NCBI GenBank assembly: GCA_020633195.1 | Contig: JACKEC010000038.1 | Coordinates: forward strand, 11,443-75,442 | Length of the DNA stretch: 64,000 bases | Origin: Sandaracinaceae bacterium | GTDB taxonomy: Bacteria; Myxococcota_A; Polyangia; Polyangiales; Sandaracinaceae | Reading direction: 5' to 3' | In this document: piece by piece, positions 54,056 through 63,748 of the stretch | Position numbering within the stretch: position 1 is the stretch's first letter | Layout of the letters: each line of letters starts with the position of its first letter | Notes under the pieces: model-generated | Databases searched by the model: none | What the model saw: the letters and a program-made list of their open reading frames with translations, nothing else | Told to the model about the DNA's origin: nothing | Made by a program: the position numbers and the translations under genes

Positions 54056-54562
54056 TTACTCGCCCTGGGCGCTCCACGCCCGAACGTAGTCGTCCCGGAG
54101 CGCGATCCACTCCGCCGGCGCGGCGACCCAAACGCCGTCCTGCCAGCTGAAGATCGAGGACGGCTTGTCGTCGGGCTCGTAGAGCGGGATCACGTGGACG
54201 TGCAGGTGCATCGACGACTGGGTGAGCTCGCCGCCGCCGCTGCCCGTCGAGGCGACGTAGACGCGCCGCGGCGCGCGGACCCGCTCGACGACGCGCGCGG
54301 CTCGATGGGCGAGCTCGTTGACCCTCGCCCAGAGCGCCGGGTCGACCTCGGCGAACGACGTCGCGTGGGACTTCGGCAGCACCATGATCTGCCCCCACCG
54401 GCGGACGTAGCGGGGGAGCATGACGAGGATCGCGTCGTCCTCGAAGATCGCGTGCACGTCGCCGACCGCGCGGTCGCGGACCGCGCACATCAGGCAGGCG
54501 GGGCGGCCGCCCTCGCGCTCGATGCGGCTCAGGGCGGCGGCGCGCGAGATCAGCTCGGGCAC
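54056..54562 (-). CDS. HIT-family hydrolase
   Basis: The 168-residue protein contains a CLMC pair near 25 (zinc), a long middle part and the histidine triad MHLHVHVIPLY near 120. HIT proteins hydrolyse nucleotide phosphoramidates or dinucleotides. GTG 54562 is the start; it lies eight bases after the MFS stop, so the gene is in the same operon. Confidence 0.87.
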   Translation of the reverse strand: MPELISRAAALSRIEREGGRPACLMCAVRDRAVGDVHAIFEDDAILVMLPRYVRRWGQIMVLPKSHATSFAEVDPALWARVNELAHRAARVVERVRAPRRVYVASTGSGGGELTQSSMHLHVHVIPLYEPDDKPSSIFSWQDGVWVAAPAEWIALRDDYVRAWSAQGE

Positions 54563-54570
54563 GGCCTCTT

Positions 54571-55761
54571 CTACGTCGGGGGTGGCGGTGGCTGTTCCCC
54601 GGCGCCCGCGCGGTAGAGCGCGGCGACGCCGAGGACCCCGACCGCGGCCAGGACGCACGCGGCGACCCACACCGGCGCGAAGGCGCAGAGCAGCGCCGCG
54701 ACGAGCCCCCCGGAGGCGCTGGCCCCGCTCGCCGCGCCCACGTCCAGCGCGGCGTAGCGCCCGAGCACGGGCGCGGGGACCCGCTCCTGCAGCCACACCG
54801 TGCCGCCGACCCAGGTCGCGCCCACCCCGATCCCCCAGAGCGCGCAGCCGGTCGCCCACGCGATCGCGCCGTCGAGCGACAAGATCATCACCGCGACGCC
54901 CGTCGCGAGGCCGCCGAGCGCGACCATGCGACGCGGGCCGAGGCGTCGCAGGAACCACGGGCCCGCCCCGTTGCCGATCCCGCGGACCGCGTGGAGCCCG
55001 CCGAGCCCGTACGCCGCCCCCGCGCTCGCGCCGACGAGCGCGTGCAGGATCACCCACGCGCCGCCGTTGACGAAGAGGGTCGGCGCCTTCGCGAGGGCGG
55101 CGACCACGCGATCCGGGTGGGCTCGGGCGTCGGCCGCGAGCGACGTATCGGCCCCCGCCTCCGCGCGGGCCGGCGGGAGCGCTCCGAGGCCGGTGAAGAT
55201 CAGGGCGGCGACGGCGAAGGTCGCGGCGTCCACGGCGAGCGCGGTGGTCGGCCCGAAGGCGCCGGTGACGACCCCGCCGAGCGCCACCCCCATCGTGAAG
55301 AGCACGGCCCAGCTCGTGCCGAGGAGGCGGTTCGCCGGCTCGAGCTCCTCGACCTCGACGAGCTGCGGGAGCACCGCCCGGGACGGCGCGAGGATGAACG
55401 CCGCGCCGGCCATGCGCAGGAAGAGCAGCCCCTCCACCCACGCGACCGCGCCGCGCGACGCCGCGAAGGCCATCGCCACCGTGACCGAGCCGCGGGCGAG
55501 GCTCGCGATCACGAGGAGCCGTCGCCGGTCGACGCGATCGGTGAGCCAGCCCGCGAGCGGCGAGGCGATGGCCTGGGGCACCGCGTGCGCCATCTGGACC
55601 AGGGCGACGCCGACGAGGCCGTGCGGCCCGGTGAGCGCGAGCAGCCCGACGGCGACATAGGTCAGCCAGTCTCCGATCGCCGAGAGCGCGTCCGCGAGGA
55701 AGAGCACCCGAAACCGGGGCCGCTCGCTCAGGAGCCGAAGCAGGCTCGTCGATGGCTCCAT
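54571..55761 (-). CDS. Major facilitator superfamily transporter
   Basis: In this 396-residue membrane protein of about 12 helices, the cytoplasmic loop between helices 2 and 3 reads GWLTDRVDRRRLL, the MFS signature. The N-terminus (PRFRVLFLADALSAIGDWLTYVA) is like the NreB/enterobactin-exporter-like group. The substrate is unknown. ATG 55761 is chosen; an upstream in-frame start at 55830 would overlap the divergent gene. Confidence 0.85.
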   Translation of the reverse strand: MEPSTSLLRLLSERPRFRVLFLADALSAIGDWLTYVAVGLLALTGPHGLVGVALVQMAHAVPQAIASPLAGWLTDRVDRRRLLVIASLARGSVTVAMAFAASRGAVAWVEGLLFLRMAGAAFILAPSRAVLPQLVEVEELEPANRLLGTSWAVLFTMGVALGGVVTGAFGPTTALAVDAATFAVAALIFTGLGALPPARAEAGADTSLAADARAHPDRVVAALAKAPTLFVNGGAWVILHALVGASAGAAYGLGGLHAVRGIGNGAGPWFLRRLGPRRMVALGGLATGVAVMILSLDGAIAWATGCALWGIGVGATWVGGTVWLQERVPAPVLGRYAALDVGAASGASASGGLVAALLCAFAPVWVAACVLAAVGVLGVAALYRAGAGEQPPPPPT

Positions 55762-55780
55762 CACGGCTAGGATTCGCCCC

Positions 55781-57820
55781 GTGTCCGACCCTACTTCGTC
55801 TCGCCCGTCCCGCACGACCCTCGTCGCCATCGGCCTCGTCGCGCTCGCCGCGGGAGGCCTGGGCCTTCACTTCCTGTCGGCCCCCTCCACTCCACCGCCC
55901 ACCCTCGACTCGGACGCGCCGCCGCCCGGTCCCGCGCCCGACGTGCCGAGGCCGTGGCGGATCGCCGTGCTCCCGCTCGACGCGCACGGCGCCGCCGACA
56001 CCGACGTGGGGGACGCGCTCGCGCAGGCGCTGATCGCCACCCTCGCGTTCCCCGACGACGTCGACGCGGTCGCGGCGCCGGCGCCCGCGGACGGCGAGGC
56101 GGCGACGTGGACCGACGGGACCGAGGCGGCGGCGTCCCTCGAGGCGACGCACTTCGTCCTCGGCGAGGTGGAGGGCGCCGCGGGCGCCTTGAGGGTGCAC
56201 GTCGCCTTGCGCCATCGCGAGGGGGCCCTCGTCCGTGAGACCGAGCTGCGCGCGTCCACCGACGACGTCCTGACGCGGACGCGCGACCTCGCGCTCGGGC
56301 TGCTCGGCGAGGGCACGGTCCTGCCCCCCGCCGACACGGACGCCGCCTACGCCTCGAGCACCCGCTCGCTCGCCGCGATGCGCGCCTTCGTGCGGGGTCG
56401 ACGCGCCGCCGAGCGCGGCGACGACCGAGCCGCGGCCGAGGCCTTCCAGGACGCGCTGACGGCCGACCGGGCGTTCTCGATGGCGGCCTACCGACGCGCC
56501 GAGGCGCTCGAGCGGCTCGGGTCGCTCGATCTCGCGATGGAGGCGGTCTCCACGGCGCTCTCGAACCGCGATCGGCTCGGCCACGCCGACCTCGGCCGGG
56601 CCGAGGGCCTGCTCGCGGAGTGGCGCGGGGACTACGACCGCGCGGTGCCGCTCCTGCGCATCCACACCACCGAGCACCCGAGCGACGTCGAGGGGCTCGT
56701 GCGGCTCGGCCGCGTCCGCCTGCGGCTCGGCGCGTCCCGCGGCCGACCCCCCGAGGACGCCCGGGCCGAGCTGGAGCGCGCGCTCGAGCTCGACCCGACG
56801 AACGCCGAGGCCCTCGAGGGGCTGATGGGGCTCGAAGCGGATCGGGGCGACCTCGACGCCTTCGACGCGCTCGTCGAGCGCATGCCCGAGGCGGATCGTC
56901 CTCGCTTCGCGCTCGTGTCCGCGATCGGCCGCGGCGACGCCGCGACGGCGGAGGCGGCCGCGGACGTCGCGCCGGCGCGCGGACCGCTGCTCGCCCTCCC
57001 CGGGCTCGCTGGTCACGAGTACCTGGCCGTCCACGACGCGCCCGGCGGCGCGATCTTCGGCGCGGAGCACGACCTCGCGCACGGCCGCCCCGCCGCGGCC
57101 CTCGAGCGGCTCGCCGGCGTGTGGGACACGCTCACCCCGTTCGACGTGGAGCGCGTGGCGGCGCTCCTTTTGTTGCCCCCCTTCCACGTCGACGACGCCG
57201 CCCTCGCGGCGCGCTGCCCCGACTGGTCGGCGCCCGCGCCGGGGATCGCGGACGCCGACGATCCCCACGCGAGCACGCGCCCCCTCGTCCGCCTGTACCT
57301 GTCGGCGGCCTGCGCGCACCGGCTCGGCCACGAGGCCGACGCCACCGCCGCGGTCGCCGCGCTGCGCGCCGCCGAGGCCCCTCAAGAGGCGCTGGGCGCG
57401 ATGATGGCGGCCCAGCTCGAGGCGTGGCTCGCGCTCGACTCCGGCGCCCCGGCGCGCGCGATCGAGCTGCTCGCCGAGCCCGTCCCCCCGATCCCGGCGT
57501 GGCAGATCGAGCGCTCGCCGATCCTCGCGATGACGCTCGGGCGGTGGGTCCGCGCGGAGGCCCACCGAAGGCTCGATCAGCTCGGCGAGGCGCTGCACTA
57601 CGCTCAGTCGCTGCCGCACCCGAGGCCCGCGTCGCGCGCGCTCGCGGCGGCGGCGCTGCTGATGATCGCGCAGGTCTACCAGGCGGCGGAGCGGACCCAC
57701 GAAGCCCACGACGCCTTCGAGCGCTTCCTCACCTACCGCGAGGCGGCCGAGCCGGCGTTCGCGCGAGAGGTCGCGGACGCGCGGCGGCAGCTCGAGGCGA
57801 CGGGGGTCGAAGAGCCATGA
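55781..57820 (+). CDS. Membrane-anchored TPR protein
   Basis: The 679-residue protein starts at GTG 55781 with an N-terminal membrane anchor (TTLVAIGLVALAAGGLGLHFL). A region similar to the TolB-like domain that precedes TPRs in some adenylate cyclases follows (WRIAVLPLDAHGAADTDVG). Several TPR-like helical repeats then occupy about 200-660. TPR regions bind partner proteins. The next gene starts within its stop (ATGA), so the alpha/beta hydrolase is coupled to it. Confidence 0.75.
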   Translation: MSDPTSSRPSRTTLVAIGLVALAAGGLGLHFLSAPSTPPPTLDSDAPPPGPAPDVPRPWRIAVLPLDAHGAADTDVGDALAQALIATLAFPDDVDAVAAPAPADGEAATWTDGTEAAASLEATHFVLGEVEGAAGALRVHVALRHREGALVRETELRASTDDVLTRTRDLALGLLGEGTVLPPADTDAAYASSTRSLAAMRAFVRGRRAAERGDDRAAAEAFQDALTADRAFSMAAYRRAEALERLGSLDLAMEAVSTALSNRDRLGHADLGRAEGLLAEWRGDYDRAVPLLRIHTTEHPSDVEGLVRLGRVRLRLGASRGRPPEDARAELERALELDPTNAEALEGLMGLEADRGDLDAFDALVERMPEADRPRFALVSAIGRGDAATAEAAADVAPARGPLLALPGLAGHEYLAVHDAPGGAIFGAEHDLAHGRPAAALERLAGVWDTLTPFDVERVAALLLLPPFHVDDAALAARCPDWSAPAPGIADADDPHASTRPLVRLYLSAACAHRLGHEADATAAVAALRAAEAPQEALGAMMAAQLEAWLALDSGAPARAIELLAEPVPPIPAWQIERSPILAMTLGRWVRAEAHRRLDQLGEALHYAQSLPHPRPASRALAAAALLMIAQVYQAAERTHEAHDAFERFLTYREAAEPAFAREVADARRQLEATGVEEP

Positions 57821-58647
57821 GCGCCTCGGGCGGCGTAGCCGTGGACGGCGGCGAGCTTCGCTGGGACGCGGCCGGGGACGGCCCCCCGGTGCTGTTGATC
57901 CAGGGCGTGGGCGCGGCGGGCTGCACGTGGCGCCCCCAGGTCGAGGGGCTTCGACACGATTTTCGATGTGTGACCTTCGACAACCGGGGCGTGGGCGGCA
58001 CCACCGCGCCGGTGGGCGCGCCGACCATCGAGGCGATGGCCGAGGACGCGCTGCGCGTGATGGACGCGCAGGGCTGGAGCTCGGCGCACGTCGCGGGTCA
58101 CTCGATGGGAGGGCTGATCGCGCAGGCCGTCGCGATCGCCGCGCCGGACCGGGTGCGCAGCCTCGCGCTCCTGAACACCTTCGCGCAGGGGACCCAGGGC
58201 GCGCGCGCGGACCTCTCCGTCATGTGGCTGGGCGCGCGCATGCGCTTCGGCGGCCAGCGCGGCCGGCGGCGCGCGGGGCTGCGCATGATCTTCCCCGACG
58301 CGTACCTCGCGACGCGAGACCTCGACGAGCTTCATGACGAGGTCGCGGCGATCTTCGGCCGCGACGTGGCGGCGCAGCCCGCGGTGGTGATGAAGCAGCT
58401 GCGCGCCATGGGCGCCTACGACCCGCGGCCCCACGCCCCGGCCATCGCCCACCTGCCGGCGCTCGTGCTGACGGGGGACGCCGACCGCATCGCGAAGCCC
58501 GAGCACTCCCGCGAGCTCGCGGCGCGGTTCGACGTGGAGGCGATCCTCCTCGAGGGGACCGGCCACGCGTCCACCATCCAGCGCGCCGAGCTCGTCAACA
58601 CCAAGCTGAGCGAACACTGGCACACGGCGGAGTCCGCCCTGCGGTAA
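57817..58647 (+). CDS. Alpha/beta hydrolase
   Basis: The 276-residue enzyme carries the nucleophile elbow GHSMGG near 92-97, an oxyanion line LLIQGVGAAG, the acid in VLTGDADRI near 220 and His in EGTGHAS near 246, an intact Ser-Asp-His set. The substrate is unknown; 3-oxoadipate enol-lactonase-like and esterase-like family members look the same at this level. Confidence 0.88.
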   Translation: MSASGGVAVDGGELRWDAAGDGPPVLLIQGVGAAGCTWRPQVEGLRHDFRCVTFDNRGVGGTTAPVGAPTIEAMAEDALRVMDAQGWSSAHVAGHSMGGLIAQAVAIAAPDRVRSLALLNTFAQGTQGARADLSVMWLGARMRFGGQRGRRRAGLRMIFPDAYLATRDLDELHDEVAAIFGRDVAAQPAVVMKQLRAMGAYDPRPHAPAIAHLPALVLTGDADRIAKPEHSRELAARFDVEAILLEGTGHASTIQRAELVNTKLSEHWHTAESALR

Positions 58648-58656
58648 GATGCCGTC

Positions 58657-59481
58657 GTGTACCGAACCTTGCTCGCGGCCAAGGCCGTCCCGTGGGCACT
58701 CGGCGCGACGCTCCTCTTTGCCGCCGCCACCGCCCACGCTCAAGAGGGCGCTCGCGCGCTCGTCGACCGTGGGGTGGAGGCGTACGAGGAGGGGCGCTTC
58801 GCCGAGGCCGCCGCGCTCTTCGATCGCGCCAGCGACGCCGAGGGGCTGACCCGAGAGGACGTCGTCCGCGTCCTCTCCACCCGGGTGTTGGTCGCCCAGG
58901 GGATGGGCGACGACGGCGCCGTCGAGGCGGCGATCCTGCAGCTCGTGACCCTCGAGCCCGACGGCCTCGGCACCGCGGCCTCGCCGCAGCTGCAGCGGAT
59001 GACGGCGCAAGCGCTCGAGCAGACGGGCGGCGCGACGGTCGCGATCGACATCGAGCACCGCGTCGATGGGGAGCGGCTCCTGGTGCGCACGCGGGTCCGC
59101 GGGGACGTGGGAGGCCTGGTCCGCCGCGTCCAGCTGATGGCCCGCGAGGGCGGCGGGGCGTGGGTGCCGGGCGAGGGAGGCGAGGTCCGGCTCGCGAACG
59201 CCGCGGCCGCGGACGTCGAGGTCGTCGCCGTCGCGGTCGGCCCGGGCGGCGCGCCGCTGGCCCGCGTGGGCACGCAGGAGGCGCCGCACCGGCTCGTCCG
59301 GCCGGTGCCCGCGGCCGCGCTGCACACCGACGAAGAGGAGGGCTCCGACGACGGCGTGCTGATCGGCGTGCTGGTCGGGGTCGCCGTGGTGGCGGTCGCC
59401 GCCGGCGTCATCCTCGGCGTCGTGTTCGGGACCCAGGGGAGTCAGGACACGACCCTCATGCCCCCGGTGGTGGAGTGGTGA
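58657..59481 (+). CDS. Exported protein with C-terminal membrane helix
   Basis: The 274-residue protein starts at GTG 58657 with a Sec signal ending AATAHA. A TPR-like helical region (residues 30-130) is followed by a beta-rich domain, then an acidic segment (TDEEEGSDDG) and a membrane helix (LIGVLVGVAVVAVAAGVILGV). The plan is the same as that of other small envelope proteins next to Ser/Thr kinases in myxobacteria. Its stop overlaps the next start (TGATG). Confidence 0.65.
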   Translation: MYRTLLAAKAVPWALGATLLFAAATAHAQEGARALVDRGVEAYEEGRFAEAAALFDRASDAEGLTREDVVRVLSTRVLVAQGMGDDGAVEAAILQLVTLEPDGLGTAASPQLQRMTAQALEQTGGATVAIDIEHRVDGERLLVRTRVRGDVGGLVRRVQLMAREGGGAWVPGEGGEVRLANAAAADVEVVAVAVGPGGAPLARVGTQEAPHRLVRPVPAAALHTDEEEGSDDGVLIGVLVGVAVVAVAAGVILGVVFGTQGSQDTTLMPPVVEW

Positions 59482-61541
59482 TGCAGAGAGTCCTGTACGC
59501 TGGCCTCGTCGCCGCGCTCGCCATCACCGGGTGCGACGCGACGAGCTCGCTCGCTTGGCGGATCCGGTTCGAGAGCGCGGCCGATCGCGGCGACGCACGC
59601 CGGCTCCACGCGACCGCGCGGCGCGGCGCCTGCGACGGCGAGATCGTCTACGAGGTCGACCTCGTCTCCGGCGGCACCGCCTCGATGGACGCGCCCGACC
59701 TGCCCCCCGGGGTCTACTCGTTCGCGGCCGAGGCGGTCGACGCGAGCTGCCGGATGGTGGCGACGGGGTGCGTCACGATCGAGCTCCCGCAGGACGCGGA
59801 GGCGGTCGACCTGGTCCTCGCCTCGGCGGCGCGCACCGACACGTGCCCCGACGGTATGTGCACCGACGGGATCTGCGGCGCGTGCGGAGCCGGCGGGTGC
59901 GGCGCCGACGGCGGGATGGACGCGAGCCTCGACGCGGGCGCCGACGGCGGATCGCCGCCCGCAGGGGACGCAGGGCCCGACGCGGGTGAGGACGCAGGCA
60001 CCGACGCCGGGTTCGACGCGGGCCCGATGCTCCCCGCGCCGGCGGTCATCGCGCCGTGGAACGGCTGGAACAGCGGCGCCGCGATCGCGCCGGTCGGGAC
60101 GGGCGCGGCGGTGCTCGCCGACCACCCGCTCCAGCCCGAGATCCGGTGGCGCGCCGTGACCGACGCGGCCTCCTACCTGGTCGAGCTCGTGCGCTGCTCC
60201 GACCGCGACGTCTCGAGCTGCAGCTTCGCCACGCCGACCGCCCGCATCGTGACCGACGCGAGCACGCTCCGCGCGCGCCCCGCCTCGCAGCTGCCCGTCG
60301 AGCTGACGACCCCGCCGCTGGGCGCTCACTACGCGTTCCGGGTGGGCGCGTGCGCAGAGGCCGCGGGTCGGGGCTGCACGTTCGCCGCGCCGCGCGGCAT
60401 CGAGGTCGGCCGGCTGCGGCAGGACGTCGACGGAGACGCGATCGGCGACCTCTTCATCGTCGGCCAGGTCGGCACGACCCAGGAGCTTCGCCGCGCCACC
60501 AGCCCCTCGTCGACGACGATGGTGACGAGCGCCAACGTGATCCGCAGCGTCGCCTGGGTCGGCGACTACGACGGCGACGGGATCGGCGAGCTCGCGATCG
60601 GAACCGACGGCGTGCCCGGAGGGCGGCTCGCGTTCCTCGACGACGGAGTCGAGGCGGGCGTGGTCGACGAGGCGACGGCCACCACCGAGTTCGCCGACGT
60701 CATCGCCGGGCTCGACGACGTGGACGGAGACGGATACGCCGACTTCGCCGCGAGCGCGGTCGGCGAGGCCGAGGTCCGCGTGTTCCTCGGGGGCCCGACC
60801 TTCGACGGCGCGCGCGCGATCATCGTCCCCGCGCCGTCGGGCGTGACCTCCTTCGGCGGCGCGATCGCGGGGGTCGGGGATCGCGACGGCGACGGGCTCG
60901 CCGACCTGGCGATCGCAGCCCGGACCGGCACCGACACGGCGCGGATCTTCGTCTACTCGCTGCGCGGTCGGACCGCGCGAGAGGTCTCCCGCGAGATGCT
61001 CTTCACCGGCGAGGTCGCGGGCTCACCCGTGTTGGGGCTGCCGATGGCGCTCGCGGGAGGCGCCGACATGGACGACGACGGCGTCCCGGAGGTCATCGTG
61101 GGCCGGCGCGTCCTCGAGGACGTGGTCGTCCTGTTCGCCAGCTCGGTCGACTCGGAGTCCTTGACCGGCGAGGCCGGGACGAGCGTGGCGATCGGAGACA
61201 TCGACGGGACCGGCTCCGCGCGCGCGATCGTGGGCGGGCCCACCGCCGTCGACAGCATCGGCGGGATGGACGGAACGAGCTGGCACCTCGTGCGGGACGC
61301 GGGGGGCTTCATCTCGATCCGCATCCGCTTCATCAACTTCAGCGGCTCGTCTCGCTACGGCGAGGAGGTGTCGGTCCTCGACATCGACGGGAACGGACGC
61401 GAGGACGCGATCGTGCTCGACGGTACGGGTGACTCCGTCCAGGTCGCCTTCTACGACCCGGACGCGATGAGGATCAACCCGGGCGGCCGCATCTACTTCG
61501 CCTCGGGAGGCGTCTCCCGCTGGCTCCACGTCGCGCGCTGA
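59481..61541 (+). CDS. FG-GAP/VCBS beta-propeller lipoprotein
   Basis: The 686-residue surface protein has lipobox ITGC near residue 18, a beta domain, a Cys-rich patch and a DAG/ADGG-rich linker. Later come seven loops of the form D-x-DGDG-x-x-D (for example DVDGDAIGDLFI, DYDGDGIGELAI, DRDGDGLADLAI), which are calcium-binding FG-GAP blades and suggest a seven-bladed propeller. Integrin-like FG-GAP proteins often mediate binding. It is coupled to the gene before it. Confidence 0.82.
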   Translation: MQRVLYAGLVAALAITGCDATSSLAWRIRFESAADRGDARRLHATARRGACDGEIVYEVDLVSGGTASMDAPDLPPGVYSFAAEAVDASCRMVATGCVTIELPQDAEAVDLVLASAARTDTCPDGMCTDGICGACGAGGCGADGGMDASLDAGADGGSPPAGDAGPDAGEDAGTDAGFDAGPMLPAPAVIAPWNGWNSGAAIAPVGTGAAVLADHPLQPEIRWRAVTDAASYLVELVRCSDRDVSSCSFATPTARIVTDASTLRARPASQLPVELTTPPLGAHYAFRVGACAEAAGRGCTFAAPRGIEVGRLRQDVDGDAIGDLFIVGQVGTTQELRRATSPSSTTMVTSANVIRSVAWVGDYDGDGIGELAIGTDGVPGGRLAFLDDGVEAGVVDEATATTEFADVIAGLDDVDGDGYADFAASAVGEAEVRVFLGGPTFDGARAIIVPAPSGVTSFGGAIAGVGDRDGDGLADLAIAARTGTDTARIFVYSLRGRTAREVSREMLFTGEVAGSPVLGLPMALAGGADMDDDGVPEVIVGRRVLEDVVVLFASSVDSESLTGEAGTSVAIGDIDGTGSARAIVGGPTAVDSIGGMDGTSWHLVRDAGGFISIRIRFINFSGSSRYGEEVSVLDIDGNGREDAIVLDGTGDSVQVAFYDPDAMRINPGGRIYFASGGVSRWLHVAR

Positions 61542-61558
61542 CTTTCTGGAGACGGCGC

Positions 61559-63652
61559 TCAGGACACGGTCGAGCCGGGCTCGCTGTCGGCCGTCAGCAT
61601 GTGCAGGGCGCCGCCGCGGTCCTCGGCCATCAGGAGCATGCCCTGGCTCTCGAGGCCGACCATCTTCCGGGGGGCCAGGTTGGCCACGACGATCACGCGC
61701 TTGCCGAGGAGGTCCTCGGGCGTGAAGTGCTCGGCGACGCCGGCGAGGATCTGCCGGGTCTCGAAGCCCAGATCCACCTCGCAGCGGATGAGCTTCTTCG
61801 ACTTCTTCACGCGCTCCGCGCTCGTCACGTGCCCGACGCGGAAGTCGAGCTTGGCGAAGTCGTCGTAGGTGATGGTGTCGCGGACGGGCGCGTAGGGCGC
61901 CTCTGCGGTGGAGGCGGCCGCGGCCGCCGAGCGTGTACGGAGCAACTCGAGCTGCGCCTCGATCGCGGCCTCGTCCACCTTCGACACGAGGATCTCCGGC
62001 GTGCCGAGCGCGCTCCCCGAGGTCAGCAGCGGACGCGCCGCGTCGGCCCAGCCCAGCTCCCCCTGCCCGCCCGGCGTGCTCGGGCGCACGCCCTCGACGC
62101 CCAGGATCGCGCGGAGCTTCGCCGCGGTGAACGGGATGAACGGCTCCGCGAGGACCGAGAGCGCCCCGCAGATCTGCAAGCTCACGTGCACGGTGTTGTT
62201 GCAGCGCTGCGGGTCCTTGCTGCGCGTCGCCCACGGCTCGCCGTCGTTGAAGTACTTGTTGCCGAGGCGCCCGAGCGCCATCAGCTCCTGCACCGCGTCG
62301 CGCATCCGGTGCTGATCGATCAGCGCCCCGATGCGCGCCGGGAACGTGGCCATCTCCTCGAGCGCCGCGCGGTCGGCGTCGCTCGGGTCGACGAGCTCGG
62401 GCACGGTGCCGCCGAGGTACTTGGTGGCGAACTGGATCGTGCGGTTCGCGAAGTTGCCGAAGTTGTCGGCGAGCTCGTTGTTCACGTGCGCCGAGAAGTC
62501 GGCCCAGGTGAAGTCCGCGTCGCGCGTCTCGGGCAGCGTGCGCAGCAGCGAGTAGCGCAGGTAGTCCGCGGGGAACGCCTCGAGCGCCTCGCCGAGCCAG
62601 ACCGCCCAGCCGCGGCTGGTCGAGAGCTTCTGCCCCTCGAGGTTCAGGAACTCGTTGGCGGGCACGTTCTCGGGCAGGACGTAGTCCCCGTGCAGCATCA
62701 GCATCAGCGGGAAGCTGAGGGTGTGGAAGACGATGTTGTCCTTGCCGATGTAGTGGATCAGGCGGGTGTCCTCGCGCTGCCAGTAGGTCTTCCAGCGCTC
62801 CGGATCCCCGAGCTGCTCGGCCCACTCGCGGGTCGACGACACGTAGCCGATCGGCGCGTCGAACCAGACGTAGAGGACCTTGCCCTCGGCGTTCACGCCG
62901 GCCGCCGCCGCGACGTCCTCCGGGATCGGCACGCCCCACGGGAGGTCGCGCGTCATCGCGCGCTCGCCGAGGCCGAGCGTGAACCAGCTCTTGATCTGAC
63001 CGAGGACGTTGACCTTCCAGTCCGTCTTCTCGGCGATCCACGCCTCGAGCCGCGCCTGGTGCTCGCCCATCGGGAGGTAGAAGTGGGTCGTCTCCTTCCA
63101 CACGAGCTCGGCGTCGCTCATCGTGCTGCGCGGGTCGATGAGCTCGCGCGGGCTCAGCGCGGTGCCGCACTTCTCGCACTGGTCGCCGTAGGCGGACTCG
63201 TTGCCGCAGATCGGGCAGGTGCCCATCACGAAGCGGTCCGCGAGGAACAGCTCGACCTTCGGGTCGTAGGGGAGCTGCTCGGTCTTCGTCGTGAACGCGC
63301 CCTTCTGCGCCATCGTGCGGAAGAACTCGCTCGCGGTCTTGCGGTGCGCCTCGGAGCTGGTGCGCCCGTAGTGGTCGAAGCTCATCCCGAAGGCGGCGAA
63401 GTCCTTCATCGCGAGCGCGTGGTACTTGTCCACGATGCTCTGCGGGTCGACGCCCTCGGCGATCGACTGCTTCACGATCGCCGCGCCGTGCTCGTCGGAG
63501 CCGCAGATGTAGACGAGGTCGCTCCCGAGCATGCGGTGGTAGCGACAGAAGACGTCCGCGGGCAGGTAGGCGCCCGCGAGGTGGCCGAGGTGGATCGGTC
63601 CGTTCGCGTACGGCAACGCCGAGGTGACCAGGATGCGCTTGGGCTCCGTCAT
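61559..63652 (-). CDS. metG: Methionyl-tRNA synthetase
   Basis: This is a 697-residue class I synthetase. The HIGH-type motif is HLGH at 21-24, and the zinc-finger insert has CPICGNE and CEKCG (about 144-160). The KMSKS-type loop is KLSTSRG near 343, and the C-terminal 100 residues resemble the EMAP/Trbp111 tRNA-binding domain (KLDFRVGHVTSAERV). It charges initiator and elongator tRNA-Met and is essential in bacteria. ATG 63652 gives the usual short N-terminus before HLGH. Confidence 0.95.
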   Translation of the reverse strand: MTEPKRILVTSALPYANGPIHLGHLAGAYLPADVFCRYHRMLGSDLVYICGSDEHGAAIVKQSIAEGVDPQSIVDKYHALAMKDFAAFGMSFDHYGRTSSEAHRKTASEFFRTMAQKGAFTTKTEQLPYDPKVELFLADRFVMGTCPICGNESAYGDQCEKCGTALSPRELIDPRSTMSDAELVWKETTHFYLPMGEHQARLEAWIAEKTDWKVNVLGQIKSWFTLGLGERAMTRDLPWGVPIPEDVAAAAGVNAEGKVLYVWFDAPIGYVSSTREWAEQLGDPERWKTYWQREDTRLIHYIGKDNIVFHTLSFPLMLMLHGDYVLPENVPANEFLNLEGQKLSTSRGWAVWLGEALEAFPADYLRYSLLRTLPETRDADFTWADFSAHVNNELADNFGNFANRTIQFATKYLGGTVPELVDPSDADRAALEEMATFPARIGALIDQHRMRDAVQELMALGRLGNKYFNDGEPWATRSKDPQRCNNTVHVSLQICGALSVLAEPFIPFTAAKLRAILGVEGVRPSTPGGQGELGWADAARPLLTSGSALGTPEILVSKVDEAAIEAQLELLRTRSAAAAASTAEAPYAPVRDTITYDDFAKLDFRVGHVTSAERVKKSKKLIRCEVDLGFETRQILAGVAEHFTPEDLLGKRVIVVANLAPRKMVGLESQGMLLMAEDRGGALHMLTADSEPGSTVS

Positions 63653-63748
63653 GGGCGCGGAGCCTAGCCGCTCGTCGGGACGGGAACCACCGCTCGCGCG
63701 CGGCCTCGCGACCGTCCGAGGCTCGACGCCCCGGACGGTCCTTCGCGG